Of a stretch of 64,000 nt of DNA, positions 1 to 11,517 are shown piece by piece. The translations under genes were made by a program, and so were the position numbers. Position 1 is the first letter of the stretch; every line of letters starts with the position of its first letter. Source of the DNA: Phytophthora sp. 'mugwort' (Eukaryota; Oomycota; Peronosporomycetes; Peronosporales; Peronosporaceae); contig JAUCEF010000010.1 of assembly GCA_033558025.1 (NCBI GenBank), positions 2,711,536-2,775,535 of the forward strand. Direction: 5' to 3'. The notes below the pieces were generated by a model, which was not told where the DNA came from, searched no databases, and saw only the letters and a program-made list of their open reading frames with translations.

Positions 1-1439
1 GTCCCTGAAATTCAGCGTTTAGAGGGCTTCTCGTATACTACCATGCAGTTATGCATTAACGACAGTATTGGGCTACGATGGCAACTCCGGCTTGCCTCAG
101 TCGTATTACTGAAGCTTAGACACATTCTGACAGTTAGGTCTGGTGTAGCTCACTTCGATTAGAATATCTAATATAATGGTATGTTGAAGTTGCCCTTGTG
201 GATGAGATTTGAGCCGGTTAAAGCATCTCCAACGCGGAGATAACGTCTGGGTTGCAAATCGCAAAATAACATGGGAAATGCCAGTCCTGAGAACCTAAAA
301 CGGTTTGGTCCCTCCCTTTTCCAAAGCATAGCACTCAGACCTCAATCTCAAACCTCAACCAATTGTTTGTGCCGCCGCACAAGACGGACTCACTAGCAGA
401 CGACGAGCTGTCGGGCAACGAAAGCAGCGACAAGGAGGTGCGCCCCCTTCCCCGCTACAGCAGATGCAACAAGCTTGTCTCCGGCTTTCCGCAACGCCGA
501 GCTCAGTACTACTAGGAACGCAGGCCGAAGTTTTTCATGCCAAGTACTGATCTTGGAGGCGTAGACGTTGCTAATGTATAACATTTATGTAATACATGTC
601 CCCGCTTCAGCGTCAGTAGACTATCACCAACGCTTTAGCGAGCTGTCTTCCTGTGTCTCCAGTTTGGGCCCCGCGGATAAGCCTCTGTGTCGATGCGGGC
701 ATGTGTTTCTTTCGTAATTTGATGATCAATGATCCTTCAACTGTTGTCCAGTTTAAAGTGACCTTCTCAGAGTGGGCAATTGGGAGTACGAGGACAACAG
801 CTCGGGCAGATGGATACGGTCTGAACATCAAACCACGGCATCAAATCGATTCGATTTGAGGGACGACAGCGGGAATATTTTGAGGTTGGCTTAAAGTAAG
901 GCCTGCGTTGGAAGGCGACAAGCCGTAATTGTTTTGCAAACGGAGGTCTCAACCGTATGTTGAGACCCGCGTTGGGGATTCCCATAAATTCAGGTCTCTT
1001 TTAGCAGCTACGACTCGTAGCCTACGAGAACCTAAAGTGCTGTTTGGTTGTGGTGTTGCACCACACCAGCCAAACTTGTTGCAACTAACCAAAACCTCTA
1101 TGGCATCCATCCATAGCCCAAAGCTGCAAAAATTAAATTACCTTTATCTTGCAATTTGCTATTTTAGTATTTTATTTGAGGTAGGAAATAGCCTAATCGT
1201 ATCATAGCCTAATCCTACTACAATGTGATAACGTGAACTACAAAAAATCACCCGTTGCATTAGTAGCATCAACGCTCAAGTTTTCCTTTTTGGGTTCAGT
1301 CGGGGACAGCAGTCACTCCTTTAAAAATGCAAACCCACATGTCCATTTATCGATATAGTTCTGGTTGTATGGAGATGCACGAGGACATTTACGAGTACGA
1401 CATGCATTTCGATACATTTCGGGTTGGGCTGCGCGCAGC
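1..1439. other. No gene recognised
   Basis: Only short, unconvincing open frames occur here, none resembling a known family. The stretch at 1042-1075 can fold into an imperfect hairpin (GTTTGGTTGTGGTG paired with a CACCACACCAGCCAAAC-like arm), which could be the remnant of a small inverted-repeat element. The segment lies downstream of the zinc-knuckle gene, whose stop codon is at 1440, so it may include that gene's 3' UTR. Confidence 0.5.
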
Positions 1440-2948
1440 TTAAAGCCCCAGCGGTTCCGCCTCGACTTCCTCCTCGCTCCTGGCGTCGCCCTTAGCTGCG
1501 AGCTGCGGCGGCTCATGGTCGTCGCACTGCACGACCCACTTGCTCTTCACCGGCATGATGTGGCAGTTAATGCGCATGACCTTGAGCCCCTTGGTAACCT
1601 CCAGATCCACCTGCGTCCAGTTATTGCGCTGGTCGGGCATCGTGCAAATGTGGCCAACCTTGGGCTGCCCGCAGCGGCCGCACTTGTACAGCTTCCGGTT
1701 CGCGTCGTCGGAGGCTGCCTTCTTGCTGCCTGATAAAGAGGCAGAATTACTCACGCTGCGTCGCGGCGGCGACCGGTGCGGGTTGAGGTCGGTCATACTC
1801 GACTCCTCCGGAACAGAGAGGAAACCCAAATTCATCTGGGACATATCCATCGACAACCCCGATGAGCGGTTCGTACCGCGCCTGCGAGCTGCTGCGCGCG
1901 GCGGCAGGTTGCTCCCGAGAGACGAACGACGCCCATGTAGCGAGTGCACGGCACCGCTGGCGATCTGGGGCGGCACCTGGAACTGGATCTGCTGCAAGTT
2001 AGGCTGCGGTGGCGCAGGGAAACTCGTGGGGTCCTGGAAGCTGGCAAACGGATTCGGGTACCCTTGGCTGTTCGGGTTCAGGTTGTGCTGCTGATGTTGT
2101 TGTACGTGTTGTTGGACCTGCACCGGTATGTGTTGCTGCTCTTTGTTCTGCTGCGCTAAGACACGGAACTGATCCAGGTTATACAGAAGGTCCACAGGGT
2201 TCGAGTGATGCCTCGAGTGGTGATTCACCGGACGCTTACGCTTCATCTTAAGCTCATTAACACCTTCTTGAATGCGCTGCGTGCGATAAGCCACAGGAGA
2301 CGCACCGCTGCTAGAAATGCCGTTTCCTTCCATCGTTGCCGCACTCATCACAGTCATTCCCTGCTGCTGCTGTTCGAGGTTGAGTTCCGACCACGACAGC
2401 TCTTTCAGGAATTCATCCATCTCCTGGAACGACTCTCCCTGTGGAGTCACCGTGCCTCCGAACTGCAGGTGGGAAGGAGGCTCCACTCGGACCGGGATCA
2501 TGGGCATCACGCTGTGCTGCTGAGGGTATCCCATGCCGTTTGGCCCCATGACGGGCGGCGTGATGACGCTGGGCGCCATGTTGGCCATGCCGAAGCCCTG
2601 CAGCACGTCCGGATTGGAGCGCACTCGCTTGTGTTTGTGCTGCGGTGCAACACGGTAGTTAGGCCCCACGGTCGCCGCCCCGTTCGGGTTGAAGGAGAAG
2701 TTTAGCGGCGTGAGCAGGTCCTCGCCTTCGGACTTGGGTGCCATCATGTTTGTTGGTGATGAGCCAGGCACGTCGCTGTCTAGCAGCATTTGATCGTCCG
2801 GCGCCACGAAGCCAGAGGAAGCGCAATTACTGTGAGTACGACCTTCAGCATTCATCGAGCCATTCGCGAACCCATCGCCGCCACCCTCGAGAAAGTTATA
2901 GTCGAGCGGCAAGCCGTCTAGCAGGTCCAGCGTCTGTGCGTCTGCCAT
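1440..2948 (-). CDS. C2HC zinc-knuckle protein, low complexity, probably nuclear
   Basis: A 502-aa protein in one exon. I chose the ATG at 2948 (MADAQTLDLL...). The frame is open for 62 more codons upstream, but that extension reads like 5' UTR and lacks the composition of the rest. The body is rich in Q, N, S and P, including a basic KMKRKRP stretch and a poly-Q/H region. Near the C-terminus, about residues 421-435, lies YKCGRCGQPKVGHIC, a Cys-X2-Cys-X6-His-X-Cys zinc knuckle of the kind found in nuclear and nucleic-acid-binding proteins. The tail after it is acidic (SEEEVEAE). No catalytic domain is visible. A transcription-related role is inferred from composition and knuckle only. It lies head-to-tail with the Myb gene upstream on the same strand, about 450 bp away. 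Confidence 0.75.
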   Translation of the reverse strand: MADAQTLDLLDGLPLDYNFLEGGGDGFANGSMNAEGRTHSNCASSGFVAPDDQMLLDSDVPGSSPTNMMAPKSEGEDLLTPLNFSFNPNGAATVGPNYRVAPQHKHKRVRSNPDVLQGFGMANMAPSVITPPVMGPNGMGYPQQHSVMPMIPVRVEPPSHLQFGGTVTPQGESFQEMDEFLKELSWSELNLEQQQQGMTVMSAATMEGNGISSSGASPVAYRTQRIQEGVNELKMKRKRPVNHHSRHHSNPVDLLYNLDQFRVLAQQNKEQQHIPVQVQQHVQQHQQHNLNPNSQGYPNPFASFQDPTSFPAPPQPNLQQIQFQVPPQIASGAVHSLHGRRSSLGSNLPPRAAARRRGTNRSSGLSMDMSQMNLGFLSVPEESSMTDLNPHRSPPRRSVSNSASLSGSKKAASDDANRKLYKCGRCGQPKVGHICTMPDQRNNWTQVDLEVTKGLKVMRINCHIMPVKSKWVVQCDDHEPPQLAAKGDARSEEEVEAEPLGL

Positions 2949-3397
2949 GGAGAGCGGTAGGAAGAATGATATAGGGGAGGACGAGAGCTCGCTTCTTGAG
3001 TTGATATGACGAGGCTGCACAAATAGATGCAATCCGGATAGCAAACAACTCCAAACTTCATGACTTAATGCATGTAAGGGCAGATGCCTATAGGAAAGCA
3101 TACGTCCGGATACACAAAGCGCTGCTTGCGACACGTAGTCTCGGATTGGCCAAAATAATGTTTTACCTAACCCTGACCTACCAGCTGCGGTTTGAAATAT
3201 GGCTACACGCCGAAGTGCACGTGCAGTACAGGGGACACTATAAATAACATCAGCGGATAGGGCACATCAACGCCAGCCAACGCCTATTGTAGTCTCCATC
3301 AGGGACCAAAAAGCAAGCGGACCCACAACGACACTTTCTTTATACTTCCTTTATACATACCTATGCGAAGAATTTGAGCTTAAATGCTGCAGCGGCG

Positions 3398-5962
3398 CTA
3401 CAGCGCCTGCGAGTGCGGGAATGCTATGGTCGGTGTGCCGCCGTAGCTCGAAGTGCCCATCTCGTACGCCACGGTCACTGCCGGTTGCTGCTCCCCGTGA
3501 TGGTAAAAGCTTGGGTCCAACGCGCCGGCCCGTGCAGGATCTTGCAACAGCGCCTGCAAAATGCACGCGATCGCTTGTCAGCAACCCATTTCTAGCTCAA
3601 AGCGTCCTCGCAGAACGAAACTGGCCGTGTTAACGAGGTTCGCATGCACTTCGTGCTTGCTTGCTCCCTTCGGCAACAGACGCTCAACCTGGCGCAGCGG
3701 ACGGCCTTCTTAGAAAAGAAATTCACTCACCTGCAGACTCAACGGGCTCAGCTGTGACGCATCCTGTCGCGGGTACGGGTCCCACATGCCCGAACCATTG
3801 GTGCCGGGCTGCTGAGGCTGCTGGGTTTGCTGCTGGTGGTTGTCAAGTATCCGGGGCATGCCGTCTTGATTAATGTCGCCGTTTGAGGCTGGAACGGCAG
3901 GCTGAAGCCAGGTCTCACCGCCGTTCTGCTGCTGGTGGTCGGTCTGGTGTGCAGGAGACGCGCCTGGGCTAGCTGCACCAGTGGACGTCTGCCGTTCGTA
4001 GTATCGCGGGTCATACCCATTGTTGCCGACATAATCCTGACCCTCATACTGCTGTGGTGGGGCATAGGACTGCTGGGCATAAGCAGTAGTGGCGTACAAA
4101 GTTGGATCGCCGCCAGGCGAGTTGCCCATTAGCATATTACGGTTTTGCTGGTATGGTTCCGCCTTCAGGCCCTCTGTAAGCATGGCAACGTGGCTAATGT
4201 GCTGGCCCTGCTGCATCTGCTGTTGCTGCATCATCTTCTCGTGAAGACGCATCTGTTGCATCTGCTGCTGCTGGTCGAGCTGCTGCACCGCTTCGGTATT
4301 GTGTGCCTGGATGTGCTGCTGTTGCTGCAGAAGTTGCAACTGTCGCTGCCGCATTAGCGCCGAGCTATTGTAACCCATTGCCGCCTGCTGCGCCGCAGCA
4401 GCCTGTGCTTGCTGCTGGTTCTTTTTGTGCTGAGCGTGCGATGCCGCAGCCTTGCTCGGGTTCTGCTTCAACGATTTCCAGCGGATCTTCACAGAGTCCT
4501 CAGTACGACCCTTCAGGAGCTGTGCAATCTGCGACCACTTGTTGCCAAGCCGTGCCTGTGCCGTGAGGATCACAGAATCTTCCTCTTCAGTGTAGGGGCC
4601 CTTGTTAATGGCCGGGTCCAGGTGGTTCTTCCATCGCTCACGGCACTGCTTGGGTGTACGACCTGGTATACGCTCAGCAATCTGGCCCCAGTTGTTGCAG
4701 CCCTGTGTCACCAGATACTCGAGCACCTGATCCTCTTCAAACGACCAGTGACCCTTCACAAGACCGGGCTTCAGCACCTTGCGCCAACGCTGCAGACACT
4801 GGGCGTGATTGCGACCAGGCACCAGCTCGGCAATAGCTTTCCAGTTCTTCTCGCCGTGGATGCGCACACTCTCACGAAGGGCGGCATCCTGACTCTTCGT
4901 CCAGCGCTTCGTCGTCGGAGCCTCGGAATCTTCCATGGCTCCAGCATTTCCGTTGGAGTTCTCAGCGTTCTCATTACTGGCAGCGACAGGCGTACCCGCG
5001 TCGGAACGCGAGCGCTGTGTGGGCTTCTGCTCGCCTTCTACAAGCGTGCGGCTGCTCTGAGGACGGTCACGTTTGGCCGCCGAGACGTCGTCGTCCTGCG
5101 AAGAGGTCGTCGCGTTCTTACCGCCCGGCATGAAGCCCTTCTTATTAATTTCAAGCTCACGTAAATTCATCTCCGAGTCGGCAATATGCGAGTTGCTGAG
5201 CAGGCGCCCCATCTGCGAGATATCTTCCCTGGAGATTACTACAGACGACGAAGATAGCGAGCGGCCAACAACGACACCATCAGCGTTAGGCATGCCAGCC
5301 AAGTGCTGAGTTGTCAGCTTAACATCATTTGTTTCCTGTCTGAAAATGGTGCGCAAAATGGAAAAGTTGTCAAAAATGATGAGCATTGAACGTTTTACGC
5401 TGGACCCAACGAGGTGAACGTACCCATCGGGACCCACCACCGCATTGAACGAATGGAATTTATTGGCGCCGCCATTGAGCATCTTGACGCGGCTGGCAGC
5501 TGCAATTTGTAAAAAAACAAAAAGAAGCCATTGTCAGCGAATAATATATGGAAAGAAAGATTGGCAGGCAACGCGAGCGTACGGACCGTTGAGCGCCTGC
5601 TTGCGTTTTAAATGAGAATCCATGTTCTGCTCCTCCTGCGCCTGCACCTCGGCCAGCTTGGCCTGCTGCACGAGGAACTTCTTGCGCAAGTTCAGAATGA
5701 ACTTCTTCTTGCCCTCGACGGTGGACTCGGCCATGGCCTTTATCACCCGAAACTGCTTCTCGTCGCGTAGGCGATCTACGTAGCGGCAGAGTTCCGCGCT
5801 CTCGCTTGGAGAGAGTCCGCTGAGCGCCATGAGGAAGAGCCGCGACGCCTCGGCGGGTAGGGACTGCAGCAGCTGCGCCAGCAGGTCGCCGAAGTTGTCA
5901 GCACCCGCCGAGTCCGTGGGCGGTGCTGGCTCCGGCTGATTATCGGTCACCGTGTCCGCCAT
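3398..5962 (-). CDS. R1R2R3-Myb transcription factor (three exons, 766 aa)
   Basis: I read this as one spliced gene. Exon 1 is 5962-5587, exon 2 is 5499-3731, exon 3 is 3553-3398. Intron 1 (87 bp) ends in AATTGCAG and contains a CTGAC branch-like site, but its donor GTCCGT is unusual. Intron 2 (177 bp) runs from GTGAGT to TTTTGCAG. The joined frame is open and ends in TAG. The N-terminal 126 residues are Lys/Gln-rich. Three Myb repeats lie at about residues 323-471 with the Trp spacing of a 3R-Myb; the first Trp of R3 is Tyr (GPYTEEED), as aromatic substitutions often are. Poly-Q tracts follow. 3R-Mybs bind DNA and in oomycetes several act during sporulation and infection; the target here is unknown. 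If intron 1 is not used, exon 1 would be a separate 142-aa protein. Confidence 0.8.
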
Positions 5963-7199
5963 GCTGCTGCTGATGATGACGATACTTGATGAGTAGGTTG
6001 GAGTGGAGTTCGTGACGCCGCCAACGAACTTTGGCTGAGCAAGTGCGTGCTTGAGCGAATATTGACTTTTGGCGGCCAGCGGTCGTTCTCCCCCTTTTCG
6101 CTACGGTCTCCCCTGTCCTCTGCAGAACGCCTCTCCAGTATAATATCCTTGCACAATCGATGTAATCGAGTTTGCGGAGCATTTGAATTTAGTAAATGAT
6201 TTAATGTGCAGAAACGGATTCCCTGCTACTCTCGCTTCGCATTTCGACGGTCATGGCGCTGCCTCGGCGGGGACCTGCCTTGCTACAGACTAAGAAGGAG
6301 GAGAAGAGTCCGGTAATGCCGCTGGACGCTAACCGCGCGGCGTGTGGCTGGTCGCCACCGCGCTCGCCGGTTTGCCCGCCGCCCAACACTTCCACCGAGC
6401 GGCTCTTTAGCCCATCTCTTTTACGCACCGACTTTGCGCCACAAACGGCAAAACGATGTTTTGACTTACACAAAGTATAGCATGTTGATGTTGCGCGCGG
6501 CTGGCCCTGGGCCTTGACTCCGGGCCACCATTGGTTGGTGACTCACCAACCCGGCGACCGCCACGACCGTCGTCTTCAATCGCGAGGCGATGGAAGTGAG
6601 GCAATCGCGTCGGGACGCTCTCTCCTCTTTTTTCCGGCTCGACGGGCAGAAAAGTACGGGGAATAAGCTTTTCACCGCGTGAGTAGCGGAATCTGTATCC
6701 AGGCCGCCGCAATCGCCATCGTCACGCCGCGGGCGATCCTGTTGATAAGTGGATGGTGGATGAGGGGTGGCCACTAGTAGGTTTTCAACGCTTCTGCATC
6801 GGAAGCCGGTGGAACGCGAACACTAGCAGGGCTTATCGTTGTCGATGCGATCGAGACCACCTCATCATCCAGCTGGGCTGAGAGTCAAGAACCAACCATC
6901 TGCAACGCGGCACCAGCGGCAGTCACCGACAGGCGGGTAGATCTCGCGGGGCCAAGCACGGAGCATGGCCACTTGAGCAGCAGTCAAGTGCAACATCCTG
7001 GCTTGCAGTGACCGAGAAGCGCGCACATAGGTCGGAATGTGTTTGTGGAAGCGGATAATATGCATTTCGTGCAACCATAGTAAAAACTAGAATATTAGTG
7101 ACGTAAAAAGCCAACCTTGGTAAAAATTGATGAACATGGTTCCGTGAATGACTGGCTGGTCACAAAACACATATCACAAAAAACTGCCTCGCGCTCATG
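5963..7199. other. Intergenic stretch, no recognised gene
   Basis: This is upstream of the Myb gene. Several overlapping open frames of 60-100 codons exist on both strands (for example 6253-6480 + and 6466-6774 -), but none has recognisable motifs. A 69-codon frame on the minus strand at 6865-7074 has a protein-like composition and could be an exon of an unknown gene; I would not call it. The part next to 5963 presumably contains the Myb promoter. Confidence 0.4.
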
Positions 7200-7706
7200 C
7201 GTGAGGCCCTTCACAAGATCGCCCACCGCCTTGAGGCGTCGATCCCGCCGTCGCCGAAGGCGTGTCCAGCGCTCTTGCCAAGGCCAGCAGCTGTCATCGC
7301 ACAACTCTCTACCGCTGGACAAAGTGGCGCGATGAGTTTGCAGCTGCTGCTTCGAACAGCACAGTGCTGAAGCACGGGCGCAGGAGCCCCAAGATCCGGT
7401 TTCCTGACTTCGAAGAGCGGTAAGGAATTATCTATATTGGTGTATTTGTTAGTAATTATTTTTATGTTTGAAAATAGGTTAATAAAGTGGTCGAGGAAAC
7501 GCGGAGAAACAAGTTGCGCACCGTGACAAAATGGTGCCTGCTCATGATGAGCATCAAGCTCGAACCGCAGCTCCTCGAGGGACGTTCCGAGGCGGCCGCC
7601 ATCCAATGGGTCAGTGGTAAGACAAGTAGCCGTAGGAGTCCCCAGAGAACCTGGTCCCTGTATGAGAAAGGGGAAACAGCCTTTAAGGAGCTGGCGACAT
7701 ACCCAT
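7200..7706 (+). pseudogene. Remnant of CENP-B/Tc5-like HTH DNA-binding protein
   Basis: Forward frames encode pieces resembling the helix-turn-helix half of CENP-B-type transposase-derived proteins: TTLYRWTKWRDEFAAAASN, then RFPDFEER, then VVEETRRNKLRTVTKW and EGRSEAAAIQWVSG. The family usually shows a specificity helix with L(Y/F)RW, then a linker and a second HTH starting FP(x)LE. An AT-rich 60-bp stretch between FEER and VVEE starts GTAAGG and ends AATAG, so it may be an intron. The phases on the two sides do not match, so the copy looks broken. It ends where a Copia gag remnant begins. Identification rests on motif similarity only. Confidence 0.4.
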
Positions 7707-7830
7707 AGCTAATCTACCTTACTTTTTGTTCTTCCCTTCATCGGTGAAGAGCTTGTTGGATCCGGTGCACAACCAACAGTATTCTGAGCCCAACCCTTTG
7801 GAGCTCCTGCTGCACAGAAGGTGGCCCAGA

Positions 7831-8188
7831 ATGGCGGACTCGCTGAAGTTCACCGCTGAAGGGGTACCTAAGAACTGGAAGGGCAGGGACTGGCAGGCAT
7901 ACAAGTTCGCAATGCAGATGGTGCTTCGCGAGACGGACTTCATGGACGTCGTGGAAGGGACGATAACCAGATCGATGCTTTCGGATGCAGAGAATGAGGA
8001 GAAGTTCGACAAGAAACAGATCAAGATCATGCGGTTAATTGGGATGTTGGTGCTGTCGGAAATCTTGCACCAGATCAGGGACAAGACGACTGGAACGGAG
8101 ATGTGGGAGGCGTTATGTGACCTGTTTGAGAACAAGGTCAATAAAACTGTTAAGGCTCACACTATTCGTCGCCTGTGAAATGAACTTT
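7831..8188 (+). pseudogene. Copia-type gag N-terminal fragment
   Basis: Starting at ATG 7831 (MADSLKFTAEG), the frame encodes the N-terminal part of a Ty1/Copia gag (UBN2/DUF4219 type): NWKGRDWQAYKFAM, then VVEGT, then MWEALCDLFENK and HTIRRL. These are conserved landmarks of that gag, which coats the element RNA in virus-like particles. An in-frame TGA interrupts the HTIRRL-NELF junction, and similarity stops at 8188, where Gypsy sequence starts abruptly. No Copia pol follows on this side, so this is a stub truncated by, or recombined with, the Gypsy copy. Confidence 0.7.
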
Positions 8189-8190
8189 TC

Positions 8191-10287
8191 AAGTTTGATA
8201 TCCTTCAGGAGGCGCACGATGGGCCGTCCAGCTGTCACTTATGCCGCGAGAAGACCTTCCAATCGGTTCCTCAGTATGCTTGGTGGACACACATGTACCA
8301 GCGGGTCGAACAGTACGTGAAGACATGTGAAACATGTCAGCGGGTGAAGCCCGCGGAGCACGCCTCGGGACCTTTGCAAAGCCTGCTCGTTCCAGCGGAA
8401 TGCCGGAAGTCGATAAGTCTGGACTTCATCTTTAACTTCTAGCGGGCGGTCACGAAAAACCGGCATCTTGGTGTTCATATACCATCTGAGCAAGATAGCG
8501 CATCTTGCTCCGGTCGAAGAGTCAGTGACCGGGGAATAGGCTGTGAAGCTGTTCCTGAATGGCATTTTCCGCCATCATGGTCTACCGGAGACAATTGGCT
8601 CAGATCGTGACCCGCGGTTTATCACTTTGTTTTGGCGAATGCTGTTCCAACTACTTGGAACGATGCTGCACATGTCTATTGCCGATAATCCTCAAACGGA
8701 TGGGCTGACGGAGCGTGTCAAACGAGTGCTTGAGGACACTCTACGCAGCATTTGTGCAGAGTCACTTCGCACTTGGTCAGAACGCCTGCCAATAGTTGAG
8801 CTTGCACTTTCGCGCATCGACCGGGTATACCCCGCTCTACCTGAATGGCTTGCTCCATCCACGGGTGACACTCACTCTACGAGGCAGCATCCCGTCTTCA
8901 GCTCTAAGTGGGGGGAGGCTCGGAAAGCGCTGTCCTCCCGGGTCTCGGACGTGAAAAACCGGTTTCCTTGCGGAGACGAGTGGCGTCTTTTATAGACACC
9001 AGGCGAACGTAATCAACCGTGTCCGTGATACCATGGCAGAGTTACATGACAAACATAAGGAATACTAGAATAGAAGAGGAGCCTTAAACGTGTTTAATGT
9101 GGGTGAATTAGTCATACTCGACATTAGGAACCTACCACTCGCCGCAGTAAGTTCCGTAGGGAGCAACAAGCTGATGCACCGCTTCATCGGACCCTTCGCT
9201 GTCCTGGCCAGCCATGATGCGGCGTACACCATCGATCTGCCTAAGTCGATGATGACCCGACCGACATTCTACGCGGGTTGTCTGAAGCGGTACTTTGATC
9301 CGGAGTACCCGGCAGCCCCGCAGGCTCCGCACGCGGAAGCGAGGCTGCGTCTCCTCCGCCTGATAGTTCCCAGAGCCATAAGCCCAGGTCTCTTGCAAGA
9401 CAGCGGAAGGGGCTCCATACGAAGGAACCCCGGCTGCATGCGACGAGTATGATCCATAGCGATAAGGCTGGGAGTACGCAGGTGTCGCTCTCGCCTGTGG
9501 CACAGGCCGAAAGGTGTCCCGAAGGAGGTATATCTCCCTCTGGCCACGATCCACTGACATCCAAAGGACATCCAGACGTTGAAAAAGCCTCGTTCACGTC
9601 ACTGGTCCGACGGTCGACCCGACCTTCAAGGACCGACAAGTCGTCTGCCGGACGATTCAAGCCATCACGGACCGACCCAAGGATCCCAGAGTTCCCGGCC
9701 TGGGCGGCTGCACGGCCGCCCGCATCGACGCCAATTGTAATCTCTAGCGCAAAGGGTCAACGACGGTGAGCGGAGTCCTCAACGGCTCGAGGTGGAGCCG
9801 AAGGCGAGACACCAGCTCCTAAGCTGGACCGTAGGGGCGGTGCCTCATACTCGTACTCGTACGAGGGCACCGCCGCCTCTCCTCGGCCGTAATGGGGATC
9901 CCACCACCACGTGGAGCGTGTGCTCCAGGAGCGGCGCGTTCACGGGAATCGCCAACTCCGCGTAAAGTGGAGGGGGTACTCAGAGGCTGAGTGCTCCTGT
10001 GAGATTATTGAACGCCTCTAGGCTGATTATCCGAAGGCTTCCGCGATCTGGGAACAGAATAGGCGACGGCTTCGTAAGTAGTTCGGGCTTTCTTGCCCTA
10101 ACGGAGCGTGGTCCTAGAACCAAAACCATACTCACGCTCATCATGAGCGCTAGAAGCAGGATGCTTTTGCAGGTCTCGAGAGCTGCAGTTTGCCTACAAC
10201 ATGGACAAACTAAATGCGGAGATCTCGGAGGTCGAGGATGCCCTCCAACGTGAGATCCCGCCGGAGAACATCAAGTTGTCCTTGTGA
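8191..10287 (+). pseudogene. Gypsy pol 3' part: integrase and chromodomain, broken
   Basis: The H2C2 zinc-binding domain of integrase is at about 8215-8340 (His...His then CETCQR). An in-frame TAG follows FIFNF, and another stop precedes AVKLFLNG. The catalytic core continues at 8543-8995 with PETIGSDRDPRF, ADNPQTDG and ERVKRVLEDTLRSICAE, which match Gypsy integrase. The tail at 9090-9340 (VGSNKLMHRFIGPF..., YAGCLKRYF) is the SH3-like domain. At about 9893-10070 the frame HHHVERVLQERRVHG...LRVKWRGYSEAE is a chromodomain, which steers integration to chromatin. A final short frame (MDKLNAEISEVEDAL...) ends at 10287. Several frameshifts and stops make it non-functional. Confidence 0.8.
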
Positions 10288-10494
10288 GCAGCGCATAGCT
10301 GCCCACTTCTCAGACACGGCCTCGGACCTTTGGAGGAGTCACAGTGTGGGGATATTACGGAAGGGTAGCCCCACATAGGTTCAAGTCCCGACAGGAGCTC
10401 TGGCTTCTTTCGTCGGCCCGTGAAATCTTAAGAGGAATATGGTGCGGTGCCAGGAGACGCGCCTAACAGCCCACAAGTTCTGTTGGAACGGGAG

Positions 10495-11331
10495 CTACTT
10501 GGCCACCAGGTGGCGCTCATATGCGCCCTTGGAAGAGAGCCTGCCGAGTTGCAGGCAAGGCGGCTGGAGCTGATTCATGTAGGCATCAGCTCTGTTGGAC
10601 TCCTCTGGAGTGAAGTACCCGGGAGCGTAAGGCGGTCTCCCCGCGGCGAGGAGACGAAAACATCTTTGCAAATGACTGGGTTGACGGGACGCCCACTCCC
10701 TTTTGACGGGCAGCCTGGTATTCCAACTGCTGCCCATCGAAGAAATCGTTCGAGATCTCTCGGTTCACTTGGCCCTCCTCCTCCTCGTTGGAAGATGAGC
10801 TAATGGTGCGGTCCTCGACTCTTCCCGGAGTGGAAACCGGGAAGCAGCCCGTCTCTTACGGCTGACGTCCGAGGCTGTTGCTGTCTTCGCAGCCTTGACG
10901 CGGGCAGACGCCTCAGCGAGCGTCCCGTTCTTGATCGGTGGACGAGGTTTCTCCTCGTCCTCCTGGGTGATCCAGGAATCCCGTGGCGTCTTAGGCCCGT
11001 CGCCATCATCGCCATGATGGCTGTAGAGTGGGGTACGGGACCCAAGCGAATCGCATTGACTCGGGTCCCGTCAGACCCCTTGATGAGCTGGTCCCGGTGG
11101 TAATTGTCGCAGAAGGATGGGAGACTTGTTCAAATCCTCCTCGTAGTCCACGAGGAGCTCAGAATCCCCCGGATGCGGCTCGGGCGCCTTGGAAAATACC
11201 TTGGATGCCACCTTAGTAGATCCCTTAAAAGCAGAGTCGTTGCCAGACGACTTAGAACTCTTAGCCTGCTGCTTGAAAGCAACAGGTTTAGCTGGCGCTT
11301 TCGCACCGCTGTCAGACCAAGTCTTGGTCAT
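10495..11331 (-). pseudogene. Antisense accessory ORF of Gypsy element (copy 1)
   Basis: Between the chromodomain and the 3' LTR, protein-like sequence lies on the strand opposite to pol. It starts MTKTWSDSGAKAPAKPVAFK at 11331. It continues through FKGSTKVASKVFSK and LLVDYEEDLNKSPILL, then, after frame changes, through TPRDSWITQEDEEKP, NREISNDFFDGQQLEYQAA and FTPEESNRADAYMNQL, ending HLVAK at 10495. Composition is basic and Ser/Lys-rich early, acidic later. No domain is recognised; it vaguely recalls the disordered gag-like proteins of oomycete elements. Accessory antisense ORFs in this position are known in some plant Gypsy elements. The frame is broken in at least three places. The same ORF lies at 30909-31745 in copy 2. 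Confidence 0.45.
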
Positions 11332-11517
11332 GCTTGAGGCTGACGTGGACGACGAGAAGAAGAGAGCACGTAAAAGGGCTCGGGGTGCAAACGGAAATGA
11401 GCCAGCTGCGGAAACTGACCGCAGCGAAGTTGATGTCTTTCGACTTGGGAAATGAAAGGCGGCGACTTCCTTTCGCTCGTCCTCGATAGTCGGTAAACCG
11501 AACCTAAGTGGGGAGGA

